Assembly (NCBI GenBank): GCA_035438985.1
Contig: DAORJK010000004.1
Location: 62,001 to 126,000 of the forward strand
From: UBA4408 sp002389785
Lineage (GTDB): Bacteria; Bacteroidota; Bacteroidia; UBA4408
Length of the DNA: 64,000 bases
Reading direction: 5' to 3'
In this document: piece after piece, positions 10,235 to 20,479 of the stretch
Layout: every line of letters starts with the position of its first letter
How positions within the stretch are numbered: the first letter of the stretch is position 1
Program-made: the position numbers and the translations under genes
Notes under the pieces: model-generated
Databases searched by the model: none
Told to the model about the DNA's origin: nothing
Seen by the model: only the letters and a program-made list of their open reading frames with translations

Positions 10235-13096
10235 ATGAAAAAAATCATTCTTACGTTTGCGCTACTTCTTACTACTGTTAGCGTTTATTTAATTGTTGGC
10301 AAATCAAGTTATACCGCACGAACCGAAACACCTGCTATTTTTAAAGAGCAAATAGGAGGAGCCATTGATTATATTTTACAATTAACGGCGAATCGCAAAA
10401 CCGGTAAAATTGATTTGGCGGATGTTGCCAAAACTCGTGCTGCAATACAAGCAGCTGCACAAAACCGCAGTGCGGCCGGTTTGATGCTAAATTGGGAAGA
10501 AATGGGTCCAGATAATGTGGGTGGACGTACGCGTGCATTGATGCTGGATAAAGATTCGGTAGACGTAGTATATGCAGGTGGTGTTGCAGGTGGTTTGTGG
10601 AAATCAACCAATGGCGGGCAAACCTGGAGAGTGTTGTTTGATAAGTTTGAAAGCAATACAGTTTCGTGTATCGCTCAAGCTATAAATGGTGATATATATG
10701 TGGGAACCGGTGAAGGACACTATAGTTTGGGATCATTTAATGGAACGGGAGCAGGAGGGATGATTGGTTCCGGAATCTGGAAATCGACCAACCGCGGTGC
10801 CAGCTGGACACGACTAGCATCTACCATTCCTACAACTGCCAATAATTATGTAGCAGCTTTTGCTTTTGTAAATGAAGTGGCAACATCACCACTTAACGCA
10901 CAACGTGTTTATGCCAGCACCAACAATGGATTGCGGGTGAGCGATGATGGCGGGCAAACATGGATAAATCCAATTCATACAGCCGAAGCCAATCAGAGTT
11001 CAGGCGATGTAAAAGTGGGTAGTGATGGTACTGTAATTGTTTCCATTGATAGCCACGTGTATTTATCGCCCAATGGTAATGACAATACCTTTGTTTATAA
11101 ATCGGGTACAGGTACCGGTAAACTGCCTGAAACCGGAGGCTCGCGCGTTGAATTTGCATTTTCAGCACAAGATCCAAATTATATTTATGCTTGTATGGCG
11201 GCTACTAATGGGTCGCTTTACGCTGTTTACAAATCAATTAATAAGGGAAATTATTGGAGCAATATTTCGGTTGCCGGCGTTAATCCGCTGGGTAGTCAAG
11301 GAACCTATGATAATGTAATTGCTGTTTCACCCGCAAACAAGGATAGAATATTTGTTGGAGGTCAGTCATTTTGTGTGTGTAATTCTGCTGCGCAGCCATT
11401 GCCCGATTGGAAATACATTGGTAATTCGGCTACTTCAAACTTGCATGCCGATAACCATGCAATAGTGTTTAATCCTGTGAATCCGGATATCATGTATGTT
11501 GGTAATGATGGTGGAATTTACAAAACACTTAATTCAAGTACCAACGTTACAGATGGTCCCGATTTTAAAAGCATGAATAAAGGATACAATGTAACCCAGT
11601 ATTATGCAATCGCGCCAACTGCAATTGGTGATGTAGTAGGAGGTTGTCAAGACAATGGTTCAAAGTACATTGTTTCGCAAGGCGGTTTTTCTCAGAGCGC
11701 ACAAACTATTGGTGGTGGCGATGGGGGATATACAGAAGCTTCCTTTTTATTGCCAAAAGTATTTTTTACAACAGTGTATTATGGCTATTTGGGAAGAACA
11801 TTTAATGCCTCTTTTGGATCAAGTTTTTACAGCAAACGAATTGAAAATTTACCTAATTATAATGAACCCGGATTTGCCAGTTTCATTACTCCAATTTCAT
11901 TGTGGGAAAGTTTTAATGATCCTTTAAGCCCCGATTCAGTTCTTTATACCTACAAGGCAACCGATAACCTAGCTGTGGGCGGAGTTAATTTAATTAAAAG
12001 TCAGATTACAAGTGCTAACAGTCCTGATAAATTGTATTTAAGCGATACTAACAAAGTAGCTCACACTGTGGGTGAAACGGTAAAAGTTCGTGATTACCTG
12101 CAATCGCGCATAGCGGTTGGATTTACAAATAGTGTTTGGATTACAAAAGATGCAATCAGCGAAAGTGGTCCTGTTCGCTGGATGCCAATTGGTTCAAGTA
12201 CGGCTAATCCCGCTTCCTTGCGATTTTTTGGACAAGCAAAAATTCTTCGTTTTTCAGCTGATGGAGATTATTTGTACGTAGGTACATTTGCCGGAGATTT
12301 ATTTCGTTTTTCAAATTTAAAATCAATCACCTATGCCGATACATTAACAGGCGAAATAGGGCATCCGAATTGTCAGGTCGATTGTAAAAAGATTGCTTCT
12401 TTCACGAATCGTGCATTGTGCGGAATAGCGATTGATCCGAAAAACAATGACAAAGTGGTGGTTACATTAGGAAACTATGGGCATGCCAATTATGTGTATG
12501 TTACTCAAAATGCTACTTCTGCGACACCTAGTTTTACAGTGATTCAAAACGGCTTGCCTCCAATGCCGGTTTACGATGCATTAATTGACATGAACAACAC
12601 CAATAATATTTTGCTCGGAACCGAATATGGAGTTTGGGCATCTGACGATAATGGTGCAAGTTGGAGTCAAAGCAGTGGATTCCCTTTTGTACCTGTATTG
12701 TGTTTGCGCCAGCAGTTATTTCCTTATTCGGCAAGCGTTTCAAGTACAGGAAACATTTATGCAGGAACGCATGGACGAGGTGTATTTAAAACTAACTCGC
12801 TGGTTGGAGTGAAAGAAAATCCATCCGCTGATGCACAAAACAAGTTTCAATTGCAGTTAAGTCCAAACCCTGCCATCGATAAAATAAGAGTTAATTTCAC
12901 CAAAGTTACCGGCGAAAAAGTGGAAGGAAGTATTTATTCATTGCAAGGAAAATTGATGCAAAAATTAAGTAATGCTGATTTTGCAAATGTTTTGGGATGT
13001 GATATTTCTACTGAAAATTACGAAGCTGGAACGTACCTAATACAAATTAAACAAGGAAGCACTGTAGCTGTAGCCAAATTTGTAGTAGTAAAATAG
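10235..13096 (+). CDS. Secreted beta-propeller (BNR/sortilin-like) protein with T9SS sorting domain
   Basis: A 953-aa exported protein. A signal-anchor-like leader (about residues 1-22) is followed by a long region with repeated Asp-box-type motifs ('STNGGQTW', 'STNRGASW', 'SDDGGQTW', 'SDDNGASW') and 'VYAGGVAGGLWKS'. These are typical of sialidase/VPS10-like beta-propellers found in many Bacteroidota surface proteins. The C-terminus has a T9SS type A domain beginning 'LSPNPAIDKIRVNF' and ending 'VAVAKFVVVK'. No enzyme active site is identified. It is followed by a strong intrinsic terminator. Confidence 0.88.
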   Translation: MKKIILTFALLLTTVSVYLIVGKSSYTARTETPAIFKEQIGGAIDYILQLTANRKTGKIDLADVAKTRAAIQAAAQNRSAAGLMLNWEEMGPDNVGGRTRALMLDKDSVDVVYAGGVAGGLWKSTNGGQTWRVLFDKFESNTVSCIAQAINGDIYVGTGEGHYSLGSFNGTGAGGMIGSGIWKSTNRGASWTRLASTIPTTANNYVAAFAFVNEVATSPLNAQRVYASTNNGLRVSDDGGQTWINPIHTAEANQSSGDVKVGSDGTVIVSIDSHVYLSPNGNDNTFVYKSGTGTGKLPETGGSRVEFAFSAQDPNYIYACMAATNGSLYAVYKSINKGNYWSNISVAGVNPLGSQGTYDNVIAVSPANKDRIFVGGQSFCVCNSAAQPLPDWKYIGNSATSNLHADNHAIVFNPVNPDIMYVGNDGGIYKTLNSSTNVTDGPDFKSMNKGYNVTQYYAIAPTAIGDVVGGCQDNGSKYIVSQGGFSQSAQTIGGGDGGYTEASFLLPKVFFTTVYYGYLGRTFNASFGSSFYSKRIENLPNYNEPGFASFITPISLWESFNDPLSPDSVLYTYKATDNLAVGGVNLIKSQITSANSPDKLYLSDTNKVAHTVGETVKVRDYLQSRIAVGFTNSVWITKDAISESGPVRWMPIGSSTANPASLRFFGQAKILRFSADGDYLYVGTFAGDLFRFSNLKSITYADTLTGEIGHPNCQVDCKKIASFTNRALCGIAIDPKNNDKVVVTLGNYGHANYVYVTQNATSATPSFTVIQNGLPPMPVYDALIDMNNTNNILLGTEYGVWASDDNGASWSQSSGFPFVPVLCLRQQLFPYSASVSSTGNIYAGTHGRGVFKTNSLVGVKENPSADAQNKFQLQLSPNPAIDKIRVNFTKVTGEKVEGSIYSLQGKLMQKLSNADFANVLGCDISTENYEAGTYLIQIKQGSTVAVAKFVVVK

Positions 13097-13180
13097 TAGT
13101 TCGCTCTGGATTCGAATAGGTAAACTAAACTTTAGCTTCTCAAATTAAATACAAAAAACAGTTAAATACCTTTAAAATAA

Positions 13181-13205
13181 AGCCACCAGTAATGGTGGCT
13201 TTTTC
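13181..13205 (+). terminator. Intrinsic terminator after the beta-propeller gene
   Basis: A perfect stem AGCCACCA / TGGTGGCT with a GTAA loop is followed by a T-rich run (TTTTC). It ends transcription from the gene at 10235-13096. It also shows that the longer gap reading frame beginning at 13192 is not real, because that start lies inside this stem. Confidence 0.85.
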
Positions 13206-13236
13206 TATATTTGTCGCTCATAAAAAAATTAACTTA

Positions 13237-14241
13237 ATGGGAACAACACGAATTGCAATTAATGGTTTCGGACGCATTGGACGGGTATTTTTACGTGCCT
13301 TGCTAGAGCAGAATAAAAATATTGACGTAGTTGCAATCAATGATTTAACCGACACCAAAACACTTGCGCATTTATTTAAATACGATTCGGTACACCGCAA
13401 ATTTTCGGGAACTTTAGCGCATGGTGAAAACGACATTGAGATAAATGGAAAAAAAATTCTGGCATTCAAAGAAAAGGATCCTGCAAATTTACCCTGGAAG
13501 GATTTGGCCATTGATATAGTGATAGAAAGTACCGGTTTTTTTCTTACCAAAGAAGGAGCAGGTAAGCATTTGCAAGCAGGTGCAAAACGTGTAATTATTT
13601 CAGCTCCTGCTGCTGACGCCGACATTAAAACAGTTGTGCTGGGCTGCAATGCTGAGATACTTGATAGCAAAGACCAAATTATTTCAAATGCTTCTTGTAC
13701 TACCAATTGCGCCTCTCCCATGCTGAAAGTGCTCAACGATAATTGGGGAATTGAATATGCATTTGTAAATACCGTTCACTCTTACACCGGCGATCAACGC
13801 CTGCACGATGCTCCACACAAGGATTTGCGTAGAGCAAGAGCAGCAGCTGTTTCGATTATTCCAACCACAACGGGAGCCGGAAAAGCGATTTCAAAAATAT
13901 TTCCACACCTGGAAGGAAAAATAGGAGGAACTTCGGTTCGCGTACCTGTACCGGATGGTTCACTAACAGAAATTACCTGCGAATTCAAGAAAAATATAAC
14001 CGTAGCTGAATTAAACGAGGCATTTAAAAAAGCTGCAGCCGGTGAATTAAAGGGCATCTTGGAATATTCGGATGAACCTTTGGTTTCAATTGATATTGTT
14101 GGAAATCCACATTCCTGTATTTTTGATTCTGAAAGTACTCACGTGTTAGGAAACATGGTTAAAATTATTGGCTGGTATGATAACGAATTTGGTTATTCAA
14201 ATCGATTAGTTGATTTGGTTGAGAAGATTTCAGCAAACTAA
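13237..14241 (+). CDS. gap: Type I glyceraldehyde-3-phosphate dehydrogenase
   Basis: Glycolytic/gluconeogenic enzyme that oxidises glyceraldehyde 3-phosphate with NAD. From the ATG at 13237 the protein is 334 aa, the usual length, and begins 'MGTTRIAINGFGRIGR', the Rossmann motif at the normal distance from the N-terminus. The catalytic Cys is C154 in 'SCTTNC'; 'HSYTGDQRL' and 'WYDNEFGYSNR' are also present. A frame open from 13192 adds 15 residues, but that start lies within the upstream terminator stem, so the shorter form is chosen. Confidence 0.97.
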   Translation: MGTTRIAINGFGRIGRVFLRALLEQNKNIDVVAINDLTDTKTLAHLFKYDSVHRKFSGTLAHGENDIEINGKKILAFKEKDPANLPWKDLAIDIVIESTGFFLTKEGAGKHLQAGAKRVIISAPAADADIKTVVLGCNAEILDSKDQIISNASCTTNCASPMLKVLNDNWGIEYAFVNTVHSYTGDQRLHDAPHKDLRRARAAAVSIIPTTTGAGKAISKIFPHLEGKIGGTSVRVPVPDGSLTEITCEFKKNITVAELNEAFKKAAAGELKGILEYSDEPLVSIDIVGNPHSCIFDSESTHVLGNMVKIIGWYDNEFGYSNRLVDLVEKISAN

Positions 14242-14308
14242 TATTCTTCCTGTATCACATTTTTAAACAAGCTTCTCACACCAACTACCGTGAATTAATT
14301 TTTTTATT

Positions 14309-15517
14309 TTGAAAAAAGAACAACTGATTCTATTGCTGCTTGCCTGCATTAATTTTACCCACATCACCGATTTTATGATCATGATGCCCTTGGGACCACA
14401 ATTAATAAGGATAATGCATATTAGTCCTTTGCAGTTTAGTTACCTGGTATCGGCATACACGTTTAGTGCCGGTGTATCAGGTTTTGCCGCTGCATTTTTT
14501 GTAGATAAATACGATCGAAAAAAGGTTTTACTTACCGGTTACATTGGTTTTATTGTTGGAACTTTTGCTTGCGCTTTTTCACCCACCTACCATTTATTGT
14601 TAGCCTCGCGCATTTTGGCCGGAACTTTTGGTGGTTTAATAAGTGCTCAAGTGCAATCAATTGTTGCCGATACCTTTCCTTTTGAACGTCGTGGAAAGGC
14701 AATGGGTACTTTAATGGCAGCCTTTTCAGTTGCATCAGTGGTAGGTGTGCCGCTAGGCTTATATTTCGCCACTGTATATAATTGGCAATTTCCATTTATG
14801 ATCGTAGGTGGGCTTGGACTCATCATCATTCCGTTGGTATATTTCTATATTCCCAACATGGTTGAGCATATCCAAAAGCATGAAACCAAGCCCAATCCAT
14901 TCGCTGTAATTACAAATATTTTAAGCAACAACAATCAATTAAGGGCCTTGTTGCTCACGAGTACACTCATGTTTGCCCATTTTATTATTGTACCGTTACT
15001 TTCGCCTTTTATGGTAGCCAATGTGGGATTTACCGAGCATCAACTCACCTATATTTATTTGGTTGGAGGAACCTTAACTATTTTTTCGGCACCCTTGGTA
15101 GGAAAACTAGCGGATAAATATGGAAAGCAAGGTGTATTGACCGCTTTTAGTTTTATAGCATTGTTACCCTTATTTTTTATTACTCACATAGGAGTTGTTC
15201 CGCTGTATGTAGCTTTAACCATTACTGCAGGCTTTTTTGTTTTTTCGGGAGGTCGCATGATTCCCTCTATGGCGCTTGTTTCTTCAGTAGTTACGCCTCA
15301 ACAACGGGGTAGCTTCATGAGTATTAACTCTTCTTTGCAACAAATTACAACCGGTTTGGCAGCTTTTATTGCAGGTAATATTGTAATAAAATCGTCTGAG
15401 GGTCCTTTGTTGCACTACAACTGGATAGGTTATATTTCAATTGCAGCAACTTTTGCATGTATTTATATTGCGAAAAAACTCAAACCAATTACTGCCACAA
15501 CTACGCCCTTGAGTTAA
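14309..15517 (+). CDS. MFS transporter (AraJ/sugar-efflux-like)
   Basis: A 402-aa inner-membrane protein with 12 predicted helices. The cytoplasmic loop after helix 2 carries the MFS signature ('DKYDRKKVLL') and an equivalent occurs in the second half ('GKLADKYGKQGVL'). 'SRILAGTFGGLI' and 'SVASVVGVPLG' match helices 4 and 5 of the drug/arabinose-efflux branch. The start is TTG ('ttg aaa aaa gaa'); no ATG is available before the first helix. The substrate is not predictable. Confidence 0.88.
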   Translation: MKKEQLILLLLACINFTHITDFMIMMPLGPQLIRIMHISPLQFSYLVSAYTFSAGVSGFAAAFFVDKYDRKKVLLTGYIGFIVGTFACAFSPTYHLLLASRILAGTFGGLISAQVQSIVADTFPFERRGKAMGTLMAAFSVASVVGVPLGLYFATVYNWQFPFMIVGGLGLIIIPLVYFYIPNMVEHIQKHETKPNPFAVITNILSNNNQLRALLLTSTLMFAHFIIVPLLSPFMVANVGFTEHQLTYIYLVGGTLTIFSAPLVGKLADKYGKQGVLTAFSFIALLPLFFITHIGVVPLYVALTITAGFFVFSGGRMIPSMALVSSVVTPQQRGSFMSINSSLQQITTGLAAFIAGNIVIKSSEGPLLHYNWIGYISIAATFACIYIAKKLKPITATTTPLS

Positions 15518-15523
15518 TTGCAC

Positions 15524-16282
15524 TTATTTTTTGAAGTACTTTAATTCGGTTTTTTCTCCGTCAAATACCGCATAGCTGCAATAATTCATCCATTCGCCAA
15601 GGTTGATGTATTTACTGTTTGAACCTAAAGAAATATCCAGCGGTAAGTGTCGGTGTCCGAAAATAAAATAGTCGATGTGTTTTTTTTGCAATACTTCTTT
15701 TGCATAAATTACCAACCACTCTTTGTCTTCTCCCAAAAATTTTTCGTCGCTGGAGCCGGTATGTAAGCGGCTTTTGCCGCTCCAAAAATTAGCCATGCGT
15801 ATTCCAAAATTAGGATGCAACCTTGCAAACAACCACTGACATACCGGGTTGGCAAAAACTTTTTTTATAAACTTATATCCTTTATCGCCCGGCCCTAATC
15901 CATCGCCATGAGCAATGTAAAATCGTTTTCCGTTGTATTCTTTTTCTAAAACTCCGCGGTAAATAGTTAAACCAATTTCTTTAGGTAAGTAGTCAAATAC
16001 CCACATATCGTGGTTCCCTGTAAAGTAATGCAACACAATACCCCTATCTGCGATTTCGGCAAGTTTTCCGAGCAAGCGTACAAAGCCTTTGGGTACCGCA
16101 GTTTTGTATTCAAACCAAAAGTCGAAAACATCCCCCACTAGATAAATCTCCTCGGCATCTGTTTTTATTTCGTCGAGCCATTGCACGAGTAATTTCTCGC
16201 GCTGTAGACTAGTTGCAGCATCGGGAGCACCAAGGTGAAAGTCGGATGCAAAGTATATTTTTTTACCGGGACTTAAGTTCAA
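15524..16282 (-). CDS. UDP-2,3-diacylglucosamine diphosphatase-like phosphoesterase (LpxH family)
   Basis: A calcineurin-like metallophosphoesterase of 252 aa with all metal-binding motifs: 'SDFHLG', 'GDVFDFW', 'GNHDMW' and 'FGHRHLP'. LpxH cleaves UDP-2,3-diacylglucosamine to lipid X during lipid A synthesis at the inner membrane; the 'GDVFDFWFEY' segment and length fit that family. The TTG start overlaps the stop of the upstream M1 peptidase gene (TTGA), so translation is probably coupled. It may instead be an LpxH-like paralogue. Confidence 0.85.
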   Translation of the reverse strand: MNLSPGKKIYFASDFHLGAPDAATSLQREKLLVQWLDEIKTDAEEIYLVGDVFDFWFEYKTAVPKGFVRLLGKLAEIADRGIVLHYFTGNHDMWVFDYLPKEIGLTIYRGVLEKEYNGKRFYIAHGDGLGPGDKGYKFIKKVFANPVCQWLFARLHPNFGIRMANFWSGKSRLHTGSSDEKFLGEDKEWLVIYAKEVLQKKHIDYFIFGHRHLPLDISLGSNSKYINLGEWMNYCSYAVFDGEKTELKYFKK

Positions 16283-19200
16283 TTGAAACTGCTTTTAAGT
16301 TGCTCTATTGGATTAAGATTGTTGAAATGAAGTACAAATCTAATTTTTTCAGCAAACATGAGTTGATTCAAATCGCTTGATTGTTTAATTGGAACATATA
16401 CTTCGAGGCAATTTTTGAGAATGATTAGCGCTACACCACAATCGTAATCAAGAGTAGCGCTAGTTGTTGATTTGCCAAAATCGGCATAAAATGCAAGCGG
16501 TATTTTATCAGGAGCTGGTAACAGAATATTCATTGCCAGCAACCAATCTTTTGAATTGGGAGTAAGGGTTAAGTTTTTGAAGTTAGCATCCTTCATGTAT
16601 ACCTGTTGATTATAGATAGCTTGTATTTCATTTCTTCCTAAATAAATATTGTCGTATAAATAATCGTTGTTAGCATTCATAGAAAAACCAAAATAAGAAT
16701 TTACATTATTTTGATAGATGAATTTTCCTGCAAATAAGCGTATATCGGCCGATTTAGAACGACGTTTGTAACTAACATGATAAATAGCTTCGAGTGCCGA
16801 TTTGAGATAATTTTTACCATGTTCCAGTTGAAGCGAAAATTCAAATGGGTTAATTGTGCGCTTATTCGCAATTAAATAAGTTGCCTGATTAATAGTATAA
16901 CGATTCGAGTATTTTTTTAATTGATACTGTTTTTCACTTGACGAATAAATTGCTTCATCTTCAAGAATGGTAATACTTCGCAACTTTATTTTTTGCTGAA
17001 TGGAACTACGCGGTGTTTTTTTCCTTACGGCAATTGTTAGCGCAGGTGCAAATTTGAGGTATTCTAAATTAAAGGGAACGGAGCGATAACTGTATTTTTT
17101 TATGGATAGTTGAGGTTCTATTGCTTGCAATGCACCCCGTGAGTTGTAATGATAAGACAACTGTAAGGCCCCTACTAAATTTTCATTTTTTATTGAATAC
17201 AAAGGCATAATCAAGTATTCAAAAGGTTTTTGCATAAGCGTATAATTGTAAAATGTCATGCCGGCCATAAAGTTATCGTGTGCAGTAAATCCTACAGCCG
17301 GAAAATAATTTACGATTGTTTTTTGACTATTATCAAGGGTGCCAATAAACTGAAAGCGAAATGGCTCCACTTTTTTGAATACACCTTGAGTTCGAATAAC
17401 ATTGTTTCTACGACTAATTTCAGGCATGTTCCATTGAGGGTCAATTTCGAGCAATGTGTACGATGCTTTTGGAAAGGTTAGCGTCGCTTTTTTTTTGAAT
17501 CCGGAGTACCATTTTGAAGTAACCGGTTGTTTGTTTTTAATAGCTGAAATACTGAATGGTCCCGCCACTTCGCCTTTGTTTTTTATTTTTAATACATACA
17601 CCGAATCCTGCGCTTTAATTGACTTTATTTTGTAATCAATCGATTTTGTTGAAGCCAATAAATCATCAAAAAACCAATCTAAATTTTGCTTGCTCCCTTG
17701 TGCAAAAATGACTTTTAGATCATCCGGCTGTGGATGTTTAAATTTCCAAGTTTCATAATACTCATGCATCAAAGAATCAAACAAATTTTTGCCTAAATAA
17801 CTACACAAATAATGAAAGCAGAAGGCGGTCTTTTCATATACTATGGCTGAATAATTCTGCGGAGTGTAATCTGCAGCAGGTAAGGAGCAAGCTTGGTCAA
17901 TTTTTTTTCGTGCGAGTGCTAGGTATTGCAACACATATTCAGTTTTATGGCTGTAGTTAGCTAACTTTGCAAACTTAACCGCCCGCGCTGAACTGTGCAA
18001 TTCAGCGAAATTTTTATCAGGATACTTTTGCTCAAAATAGCGCAGGTTAAAATAGCTGTTCATTCCTTCATCCATCCATGCATTATCACGTTCGTTGCTT
18101 CCAAGTATCCCATAAAACCAATTATGGCCAATTTCATGAATAAGCGTATACTCCATTTCAAAAGCCGATACAGCATTTCCAACAACTGTAATCATTGGGT
18201 ATTCCATTCCTGCCCCGGCTGCAATAGTACCATCAACCACTGTTAGTTGATCAAAAGGATATTCACCCAAGTATTCGGAATAGGCGAGTACAGCTGATTT
18301 TATGTAATCCGGTACTTTTTTCCAAAGCTTGGGTTGGCTATTGGTGTAAAAGGTCCACGAAGTAATTTTTCGTTTCGAAACCGGCAATTCAATTTCGTTC
18401 TTCACTACTCGATAGCGCTTATCGGCAAACCAGGCAAAATCGTGCACCTGGTTGGCAGTATAATGCAAGGTCTTTGTAAGCGTATCTGAGTTCGGAAAAC
18501 GAGTATCAAAGCTATTGGTGGTATCTATTTCTGCCGCTTTTTTTGTTAGCCATGCCAGCTCTGTGCTATCGTTCAAAGCTCCGCTTGCTCCAACTACGTA
18601 ATTTTTGGGTAAAGTAATTTTTACATCAAAATTTGCAAAATCACTGTAAAATTCACCTTGTGTTAAATAGGGCATTGTATGCCATCCCTTTTGATCGTAA
18701 ACAGCAGGTTTAGGATACCATTGTGAAATCATATACGATTGTCCCAAATAGCCTAATCGCGATATTTCTGCGGAAGGTAATTTTACATGGAAAGGTGTGT
18801 TAATGGTAATACTTTGACCCGGTAACAAGGGTTCATTTAAGCGTAATTTGCCAACATCTATAGATGATTTATCGAGCTCAAAAACTGCAGCTTGTTGATT
18901 AACACTGAACTTTAATCCATCAATATATCCGCGTTCCTTTTCAGATGAATAATAAAACTGTGTTTCGCCATTTTCGAGCAATTGCTTGGCCATGGCCGTT
19001 TCATCATTTTTGTATGCATTGGGCCATAAGTGAAAATAAATTTCTGTTAAGGTATCGCTCGAATTGTTAAGGTATTCAATGGTTTCGTTAGCATTCAATT
19101 CATTTTCGGTATCCGATAAATGAACAACTATATGATAGGTTAAAGCCTGTTGAAAATAATTTTTACCATGCGCAATCCCGGTAAAATAAACCGGAAAGAA

Positions 19201-19290
19201 CAAAATTAATCCAATGCATTTTTGGAAAAGAAAAGCACTTTTTTTTCTTCTTGGTATACTAGTAAAGTCTGCTGGCTTTTCAACATGCAT
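16279..19290 (-). CDS. M1 family (gluzincin) metallopeptidase, exported
   Basis: A 1,003-aa protein with an N-terminal hydrophobic export segment (about residues 20-41). The M1 aminopeptidase N-terminal domain is followed by a catalytic domain with 'GAGMEYP' (a GxMEN-like motif, residues 359-365) and the zinc site H385-E-x-x-H389 with E408 as third ligand. The remaining 500 residues are beta-rich and lack a T9SS domain. Homologous Bacteroidota proteins are annotated as M1 peptidases of unknown substrate. It overlaps the downstream LpxH-like gene by 4 bp and follows the TlpA-like gene after 8 bp, so the three form one minus-strand operon. Confidence 0.9.
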   Translation of the reverse strand: MHVEKPADFTSIPRRKKSAFLFQKCIGLILFFPVYFTGIAHGKNYFQQALTYHIVVHLSDTENELNANETIEYLNNSSDTLTEIYFHLWPNAYKNDETAMAKQLLENGETQFYYSSEKERGYIDGLKFSVNQQAAVFELDKSSIDVGKLRLNEPLLPGQSITINTPFHVKLPSAEISRLGYLGQSYMISQWYPKPAVYDQKGWHTMPYLTQGEFYSDFANFDVKITLPKNYVVGASGALNDSTELAWLTKKAAEIDTTNSFDTRFPNSDTLTKTLHYTANQVHDFAWFADKRYRVVKNEIELPVSKRKITSWTFYTNSQPKLWKKVPDYIKSAVLAYSEYLGEYPFDQLTVVDGTIAAGAGMEYPMITVVGNAVSAFEMEYTLIHEIGHNWFYGILGSNERDNAWMDEGMNSYFNLRYFEQKYPDKNFAELHSSARAVKFAKLANYSHKTEYVLQYLALARKKIDQACSLPAADYTPQNYSAIVYEKTAFCFHYLCSYLGKNLFDSLMHEYYETWKFKHPQPDDLKVIFAQGSKQNLDWFFDDLLASTKSIDYKIKSIKAQDSVYVLKIKNKGEVAGPFSISAIKNKQPVTSKWYSGFKKKATLTFPKASYTLLEIDPQWNMPEISRRNNVIRTQGVFKKVEPFRFQFIGTLDNSQKTIVNYFPAVGFTAHDNFMAGMTFYNYTLMQKPFEYLIMPLYSIKNENLVGALQLSYHYNSRGALQAIEPQLSIKKYSYRSVPFNLEYLKFAPALTIAVRKKTPRSSIQQKIKLRSITILEDEAIYSSSEKQYQLKKYSNRYTINQATYLIANKRTINPFEFSLQLEHGKNYLKSALEAIYHVSYKRRSKSADIRLFAGKFIYQNNVNSYFGFSMNANNDYLYDNIYLGRNEIQAIYNQQVYMKDANFKNLTLTPNSKDWLLAMNILLPAPDKIPLAFYADFGKSTTSATLDYDCGVALIILKNCLEVYVPIKQSSDLNQLMFAEKIRFVLHFNNLNPIEQLKSSFN

Positions 19291-19298
19291 AATCGGTA

Positions 19299-20408
19299 CT
19301 AAGGCAAAAGTTTGCGAATAGCACTTTCCAATTCTTCGCCGCGCAATCCTTTTGCAACTACTTTACCTTCTTTATCGAGTAGCACACTAAAAGGTATTCC
19401 GCTTATGTTGTACAACTTCACCACCGATGAGTTCCACATTCCTAAATCGCTAATGTGCGTCCAGCTGAGGTGATCGTCGGCAATCGCTTTTTGCCAGGCA
19501 GCTTTATCTTTATCAAGCGACACACCCAACACATCAAATCCCTTTGCATGAAACATATTGTAGGCCTTCACCACATTGGGGTTTTCGGCACGACACGGAC
19601 GACACCAGGATGCCCAAAAATCAACCAATACTACTTTTCCGCGATACGATGAAAGCGATACCGTTTTGCCATCCGGTGTGGATAAACTAATTTCCGGAGC
19701 TATAGTGCCTATGCCCAATTTATTCATCTCCGAAACCCTGTTATGGAACATTTTTACATAATCGGAATTGGGATACTTTGCGTAAAGCGCTTTGTCTAAC
19801 TTTAAGTAATAGTCCATTTCGGTTTCACTATTGAGGCGGTCAATTACCGAAAGCGCAACTAATGATTCAATATTGTCGGTGATAAATTTCTTTAGGAAAA
19901 CGGTTTCGGTTATTTTAACTCGATTGTATTGCATATCCAATGCTCTTCCTACACTGTCCATTTTTGGAGAACCTTGATAGGATGCATATACTTTTTTTAG
20001 CGAATCGCCGATGAAATAATTGCGTTGCATAACGTAATTAACAAGCGCTATTTTTTTACTTGCTTCCGAACCTTTTACGCTATAGGTTCCCGAAAAATTG
20101 CGCGCATCAGCATTGAATTCAATCTTATCTGCCGTATCCAGTAAGAGTAATGCAAAATTCGAATTGGTTAAGCGTAAACGGTAAAAACCCAATTGAGGTA
20201 CAGTGGCAGTTAGTTTGAACGAACCATCTTTTGCTACTATTACCGAATCCTTACTGTTGATACTTGCAGCAGTTAGTTCATCAAAATAAATTTTTTCGCC
20301 GGCACTGTTGCTAAGTTTTCCGGTTATTTCAACAGCACCTTTGGGCTTATTTGAACAGGCAATAAGTACTACTGAAATCAATAAAAGGGAACATGCAATT
20401 TTTTTCAT
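19299..20408 (-). CDS. TlpA-like thioredoxin lipoprotein with DUF4369-type N-terminus
   Basis: A 369-aa lipoprotein with lipobox 'LIACS' (Cys18). An N-terminal beta-domain (about residues 25-120) resembling DUF4369 is followed by a helical linker and a C-terminal TlpA/AhpC-type thioredoxin domain with C269-R-P-C272 in 'WASWCRPCR'. Proteins with this layout are common in Bacteroidota and act as periplasmic disulfide reductases. The cis-Pro region 'GIPFSVLLDKEG' is intact. First gene of the minus-strand operon with the M1 peptidase and LpxH-like genes. Confidence 0.9.
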   Translation of the reverse strand: MKKIACSLLLISVVLIACSNKPKGAVEITGKLSNSAGEKIYFDELTAASINSKDSVIVAKDGSFKLTATVPQLGFYRLRLTNSNFALLLLDTADKIEFNADARNFSGTYSVKGSEASKKIALVNYVMQRNYFIGDSLKKVYASYQGSPKMDSVGRALDMQYNRVKITETVFLKKFITDNIESLVALSVIDRLNSETEMDYYLKLDKALYAKYPNSDYVKMFHNRVSEMNKLGIGTIAPEISLSTPDGKTVSLSSYRGKVVLVDFWASWCRPCRAENPNVVKAYNMFHAKGFDVLGVSLDKDKAAWQKAIADDHLSWTHISDLGMWNSSVVKLYNISGIPFSVLLDKEGKVVAKGLRGEELESAIRKLLP

Positions 20409-20479
20409 GCTAATTTTCGTGGGGCTTAAGTTGATAATCTATTTGTATATTATAATTTTAGGTATTTTAATTAAACAGC

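Noticed and set aside
13192..13236. Fifteen-codon N-terminal extension of gap
   Set aside because: Its start lies inside a clear terminator stem, and GAPDH normally begins at the ATG at 13237.
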